A stretch of 15,852 bases of DNA from JALZAA01 sp035316005 (GTDB taxonomy: Bacteria > Actinomycetota > Acidimicrobiia > IMCC26256 > JACDBD01). Location of the stretch: the NCBI GenBank assembly GCA_035316005.1, contig DATFXK010000021.1:1-15852 (forward strand), given 5' to 3'. Under the pieces are notes generated by a model. That model saw only the letters and a list, made by a program, of their open reading frames with translations, was not told where the DNA came from and made no database searches. Made by a program: the position numbers and the translations under genes. Below are positions 12,908 through 15,852 of this stretch, piece after piece. Within the stretch, counting starts at the first letter, position 1; each line of letters begins with the position of its first letter.

Positions 12908-14404
12908 TATCGGCCGGCCCGAATCCGTCACAACCTCGCGCAGCGCGCGCCGATCGACCTTCTCCATCGCCGTGAGCGGGAGCGTGTCGACGATGTGGAC
13001 GCCTTCGGGCAACTTGTACGCAGCGACGTGCCGCGCGGCGAACTCGCGCAGGTCGGCGAGGGACGGCGGCGCGGTGGCGTCGCGCGCGACGACTACGGCG
13101 ACGCCGATCTCTCCCATGACCGGGTCGGACACGGGCGTGACGGCCACCGCCGCCACCGCCGGGTGGTTCGAGAGCACCGCCTCGACCTCGACCGGGAACA
13201 CGTTGTACCCGCCGCGCACATACATCTCCTTGGTGCGACCGACGAGCCGCAGGCGGTCGCGGTCGTCGACCCAACCCAGGTCGCCGGTACGGAGGAACCC
13301 GTCGGCGGTGAAGGCGGCGCGGGTCGCGGCGGCGTCGTGCCAGTACCCGCTCATCACGGCCGCCGAGCGGAGGCACACCTGGCCGATGTCGCCCGCCGCG
13401 ACCGGCCGGTCGTCGTCGTCGAGCACGGCCAGCTCGATCGCGGGATGCGGGCGGCCCACGCTCACGACCGCGTCCTCCTCGGGGTCGTCGAACGCGGTGC
13501 CGAGGCCGATCCCGGCTTCGGTGCACGAGTAGCGAGTGGCGAGCGCGGCGCGGAAGCGTGAGCGCGCTTCGTGGGCGAGTCCGGGCGTGACGGGGCCGCC
13601 GCCGATGACGAGAAAGCGCACGCTGTCGAGGTCGTAGGCGTCGAAGTCAGGCTCTCGGAGCATCAGGGCCAGCTGCGTGGGGACGCCGGCGATGCTCGTC
13701 ATGTGCTGCTCGGCGGCGAGCCGGAGCGCGTCGGCGGCGCGCCAGCGCCGCATGATGAATGTCGTCCCCCCGCGCCGGAGGTTGCCGGGCAGCTTCGTCA
13801 TGAACCCGAGGTGCGCCAAGGGCGTCCCGATCGCGCTGCGTCCGCCGCCGCCCCAGGTGTCGCCCACGTCGGTACGGGTGATGAACGCGAGCTGCCGGTT
13901 GCAGTACAACGCGCCCTTCGGCAACCCGGTCGTGCCCGAGGTGAAGATGATGGCGACGGGTCGATCAGGGTCGTCCGGCTGTGGCGGCGGCGCCTCGCCG
14001 ATCGCGCGCAGCTCGCGCAGCATCGAGTCGGCGCCGTCGGCGGCATCGACAATCTCGACGTTCGCGGAGCCCCCGGGCTCGAGGGCCGGCGCCGCGAGCA
14101 CCAGGCGCGGCGCGGCCGTCTCGATCAGAGCGCCGCGCTCGGCGGCGGTGAGTCGGTCGTTGACGCCGGTGGTGATGGCGCCGAGCTTCGCGGCCGCGAG
14201 ATAGGCGACCGGGTACTCGGGCGACGGAGGAAGCGCCAGCGCGACGACGTCGCCGGCGGCGACGCCGCGCCGGGCTAGCCCGACGGCGAGCTCGTCCGAG
14301 ACGCGATCGAGATCGCGGTACGTCAGCGTCCAGCCGTCGGAAGTGACGTAGGCGGTAGCATCCGCGAACCGTTCGGCAGCTTCGCGTCCAATCGCGGGGA
14401 GCAT
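12902..14404 (-). CDS. Acyl-CoA synthetase / AMP-dependent CoA ligase (FadD-type)
   Basis: 500 residues of the ANL adenylating superfamily, which activates a carboxylic acid with ATP and joins it to CoA. Seen: the P-loop IIFTSGTTGLPKG from residue 152, the A5-like YSCTEAGIG, the hinge region RTGDLGWVDDRDRLRLVGR from residue 372, MYVRGGYNVFPVEVE for CoA-binding rearrangement, and the catalytic Lys482 in AMEKVDRRAL (usual form TGKVDRR). Likely soluble. Substrate unknown; placement before an acyl-CoA dehydrogenase suggests it primes the acid that is then oxidised. ATG 14404 begins the typical MLPAIGREAAERFADATAY; a longer frame from 14590 would run through the divergent TetR gene. The start is only 1 bp from the TetR GTG. 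A TACGAT -10 hexamer (14419-14414) lies inside the TetR gene. Confidence 0.88.
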   Translation of the reverse strand: MLPAIGREAAERFADATAYVTSDGWTLTYRDLDRVSDELAVGLARRGVAAGDVVALALPPSPEYPVAYLAAAKLGAITTGVNDRLTAAERGALIETAAPRLVLAAPALEPGGSANVEIVDAADGADSMLRELRAIGEAPPPQPDDPDRPVAIIFTSGTTGLPKGALYCNRQLAFITRTDVGDTWGGGGRSAIGTPLAHLGFMTKLPGNLRRGGTTFIMRRWRAADALRLAAEQHMTSIAGVPTQLALMLREPDFDAYDLDSVRFLVIGGGPVTPGLAHEARSRFRAALATRYSCTEAGIGLGTAFDDPEEDAVVSVGRPHPAIELAVLDDDDRPVAAGDIGQVCLRSAAVMSGYWHDAAATRAAFTADGFLRTGDLGWVDDRDRLRLVGRTKEMYVRGGYNVFPVEVEAVLSNHPAVAAVAVTPVSDPVMGEIGVAVVVARDATAPPSLADLREFAARHVAAYKLPEGVHIVDTLPLTAMEKVDRRALREVVTDSGRPIR

Positions 14405-14405
14405 C

Positions 14406-15080
14406 GTGGCGAGATCGTACAAGTCGCAGGACGGCGGCCGGTCCAAGCCGACCCGTCGCGGGTCGTCCGGGATCCCCGCGCAAGAGCGAGAGCTACGCGC
14501 GCAGGGGCGCCGCACGATGCGCAAGCTGTTCGACGCCGGGATGCGCGTCTTCGCCGAACGGGGGTACCACGCCGCCCGTGTCGACGACATTGTCCGCGCC
14601 GCCCGAACGTCGCACGGGACGTTCTACCTGTACTTCGCCAACAAGGAAGACCTGCTACGCGCGCTCGCAATCGACTGCGCCGAGGACCTGTCCAAGCTCG
14701 CCGACCGCATCGGTCCGATCACCCCCGACGAGCAGGGGTTCCGTGAGCTGCGGGCCTTCCTTGCCGAGTTCCTTGCGACGTACCGGCGCTACGGGCCGGT
14801 CATCCGGGCCTGGATGGAGGACCAGGTCGCGGACCCGGAGATCGACCGCCTCGGCGTGAAGGCGTTCACTGCCATCGGCGCCCGGTTGGGTCAGCGCATG
14901 CGCGAAGTCGGTGCGATCAGTGCTGACAACGAGCCCGCGGCGGTCGGCGCGCTCATGGCGATGCTCGAGCGATCCAGCTACGCACTCGCGTCACGCCGTG
15001 TCGTCATCGACGACGGCACGGTGCTCGACACCCTCGCCCACATCATCCACCGGGGCTTCTTCGCGGCACCTGCGCGCTGA
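14406..15080 (+). CDS. TetR/AcrR-family transcriptional regulator
   Basis: A 224-residue dimeric DNA-binding regulator. After a basic tail of about 35 residues comes the TetR helix-turn-helix (37-85): TMRKLFDAGMRVFAERGYHAARVDDIVRAA, then RTSHGTFYLYFANKEDLLRA. The remaining 140 residues are helical and form the ligand-binding and dimer domain; the ligand is probably a CoA ester, by analogy with FadR/KstR-type regulators beside CoA ligases. GTG 14406 has a GGGGAG purine run 4 nt upstream; ATG 14517 would start just before the helix-turn-helix and is a less likely alternative. It is divergent from the ligase with a 1-bp gap, the arrangement expected of a local regulator. The TGAC-N6-GTCA elements are its most likely sites. 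It converges with the next gene (12 bp between stops). Confidence 0.87.
   Translation: MARSYKSQDGGRSKPTRRGSSGIPAQERELRAQGRRTMRKLFDAGMRVFAERGYHAARVDDIVRAARTSHGTFYLYFANKEDLLRALAIDCAEDLSKLADRIGPITPDEQGFRELRAFLAEFLATYRRYGPVIRAWMEDQVADPEIDRLGVKAFTAIGARLGQRMREVGAISADNEPAAVGALMAMLERSSYALASRRVVIDDGTVLDTLAHIIHRGFFAAPAR
14414..14419 (-). promoter_or_regulatory. Putative -10 (TACGAT) of the ligase operon
   Basis: TACGAT on the minus strand, 9 nt before ATG 14404, inside codons 3-5 of the divergent TetR gene. A convincing -35 was not found. An almost leaderless transcript is inferred. Confidence 0.35.
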
Positions 15081-15092
15081 CGCGGGTGGGGG

Positions 15093-15686
15093 TCACTCGT
15101 CCGGCTGGTCAGGCCGGTACTTGAGACGGTGGACGATGATTGGCTCGTCGCCGCCGGGGACGAGCACGTCGAACTTGGCGTTGACCTTCTCGTCATCATC
15201 GTCGTGCACCTTGACGACCCAGATCGGCTCGTCCTCGGTCAGCGATGCGGCGGGTTGGTGGCCGGGCTCCTTGGGTTCGGGGGTGAACACGATCACCGTG
15301 ATCTGCCGGGGTCCTTCGCAGATGTAGACCTGGAAGCGATTCTCCCGTGCGCACACCCAAAGAGACTCGATCGGCTTCCGGGCGTTCTTGGCCCGTTGGA
15401 TCGCCTCGCGGTAGCCGGCGCGCAACACCTCCTCGACGCGCTTCCCGGGCCACCAATCGCCGAGCCAGTGGCGCTCGAAGTGGCTGACATCTCCCGGCTT
15501 GAGCTCGTCGATCACGCCGGAGCCGCTCGTGGCATGGTTCTGCGCGAGCTGGGACAGAGACTGGTCGATGCGGCTCAGGACGGCGTCGTACGCGGCTACG
15601 AAGCTCGCTTCGTTACCTCCGAACTGCTCGTCCAGCATCTTGAACTGGTAGCCCTTCCCCACGAAGTACCCGGGCATCGACGGCAT
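15093..15686 (-). CDS. Protein of unknown function
   Basis: 197 residues, hydrophilic, without signal peptide or membrane segment; I do not recognise a family. It begins MPSMPGYFVGKGYQFKMLDEQFGG and has a mixed alpha (SFVAAYDAVLSRIDQSLSQLAQ, EEVLRAGYREAIQRAK) then beta pattern (SLWVCARENRFQVYICEGP, ITVIVFTPE, PIWVVKVHD, KFDVLVPGG). Start ATG 15686 is firm, with AGGAG 6 nt upstream (15697-15693). It lies 14 bp after the stop of the cyclase-like gene, so both are probably one operon and may share a signalling role; this is inference. Codon use and base composition look like its neighbours. Confidence 0.75.
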   Translation of the reverse strand: MPSMPGYFVGKGYQFKMLDEQFGGNEASFVAAYDAVLSRIDQSLSQLAQNHATSGSGVIDELKPGDVSHFERHWLGDWWPGKRVEEVLRAGYREAIQRAKNARKPIESLWVCARENRFQVYICEGPRQITVIVFTPEPKEPGHQPAASLTEDEPIWVVKVHDDDDEKVNAKFDVLVPGGDEPIIVHRLKYRPDQPDE

Positions 15687-15692
15687 GGGTGG

Positions 15693-15700
15693 CTCCTCTC
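15693..15700 (-). promoter_or_regulatory. Shine-Dalgarno sequence of the 15686 gene
   Basis: GAGAGGAG on the minus strand, with AGGAG 6 nt before ATG 15686. It contrasts with the many leaderless starts here and fits an internal operon gene. Confidence 0.6.
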
Positions 15701-15852
15701 TCAGGGTGTTCGCCGGCCGACCTGAACCGCGAACACGTGATGGGGATCGCTGACCCCCTTGAACTGGTGCAATCCTCGGTCGACGAACTGCACCGACGTT
15801 GCCGTGCGAGCAAGGCTGCGCACCGTATCCGACACGAGCGTCTCGCCGGGCG
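15701..15852 (-). CDS. C-terminal end of a class III nucleotide-cyclase-like protein (5' end outside window)
   Basis: The last 49 codons of a minus-strand gene enter the window and end in TGA at 15703-15701. The peptide PGETLVSDTVRSLA, then TSVQFVDRGLHQFKGVSDPHHVFAVQ has the pattern of the end of actinobacterial adenylate/guanylate cyclase domains: V-S-x-T-V-x-x-L, F-x-D-R-G, L/F-K-G-V and L/F-F-A-V. The catalytic metal and base residues lie outside the window, so activity cannot be judged. The next gene starts 14 bp downstream. Confidence 0.72.
   Translation of the reverse strand, partial: PGETLVSDTVRSLARTATSVQFVDRGLHQFKGVSDPHHVFAVQVGRRTP

Noticed and set aside
1..15852. tRNA, rRNA, CRISPR, insertion sequence or prophage features
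   Set aside because: No cloverleaf, spaced direct repeats, transposase or integrase motifs or terminal inverted repeats were seen by reading.

Overview
The window is GC-rich DNA, tightly packed with genes on both strands, and shows no tRNA, rRNA, CRISPR array or insertion sequence. Gene content (actinobacterial HisN, CoA-linked catabolic enzymes, a 3Fe-4S ferredoxin, a LysM protein with a Pro/Val linker) and promoter style (TAnnnT -10 hexamers 6-7 nt before the start codon, i.e. leaderless transcripts) suggest an actinobacterium, perhaps an Acidimicrobiia-like lineage. That placement is inference; no phylogenetic marker is present.

Layout. (1) 1-2100, plus: the end of an inositol-monophosphatase-type histidinol phosphatase overlaps the start of an FGGY sugar kinase (ATGA). 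(2) 4738-2097, minus: an amidohydrolase translationally coupled to an amidase that seems to start at CTG. (3) 4758-5751, plus, divergent from (2): a small ferredoxin and an alpha/beta hydrolase. (4) 6763-5748, minus: two uncharacterised proteins. (5) 6820-8985, plus: a 721-residue double acyl-CoA dehydrogenase, divergent from (4) across a palindrome. (6) 9768-8989, minus: a membrane-anchored LysM protein. (7) 10908-9841, minus: a thioredoxin-fold protein whose reading frame is interrupted by one in-frame TGA exactly at the redox site (W-A-S-W-TGA-G-C), best read as a selenoprotein. (8) 10968-11720, plus: a PuuD-like membrane protein without the cytochrome c domain. (9) 14404-11730, minus: an acyl-CoA ligase and an acyl-CoA dehydrogenase, divergent from (10) a TetR regulator at 14406-15080 plus. 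(11) 15852-15093, minus: the C-terminal end of a nucleotide-cyclase-like protein and a protein of unknown function.

How it fits together. The ligase, both acyl-CoA dehydrogenases and the TetR regulator look like a degradative module for a CoA-activated acid, perhaps a branched or cyclic one. A near-identical 23-bp element with a TGAC-N6-GTCA core lies before both dehydrogenase loci and is the best candidate operator. The hydrolases and ferredoxin could feed such a pathway, but the substrate cannot be read from the sequence.

The most notable item is the probable selenoprotein, which conventional gene calling splits into two proteins or calls a pseudogene. Also notable are the very compact divergent promoters: 19 bp between two GTG starts around one symmetric -10 heptamer, and 1 bp between the ligase and TetR starts.
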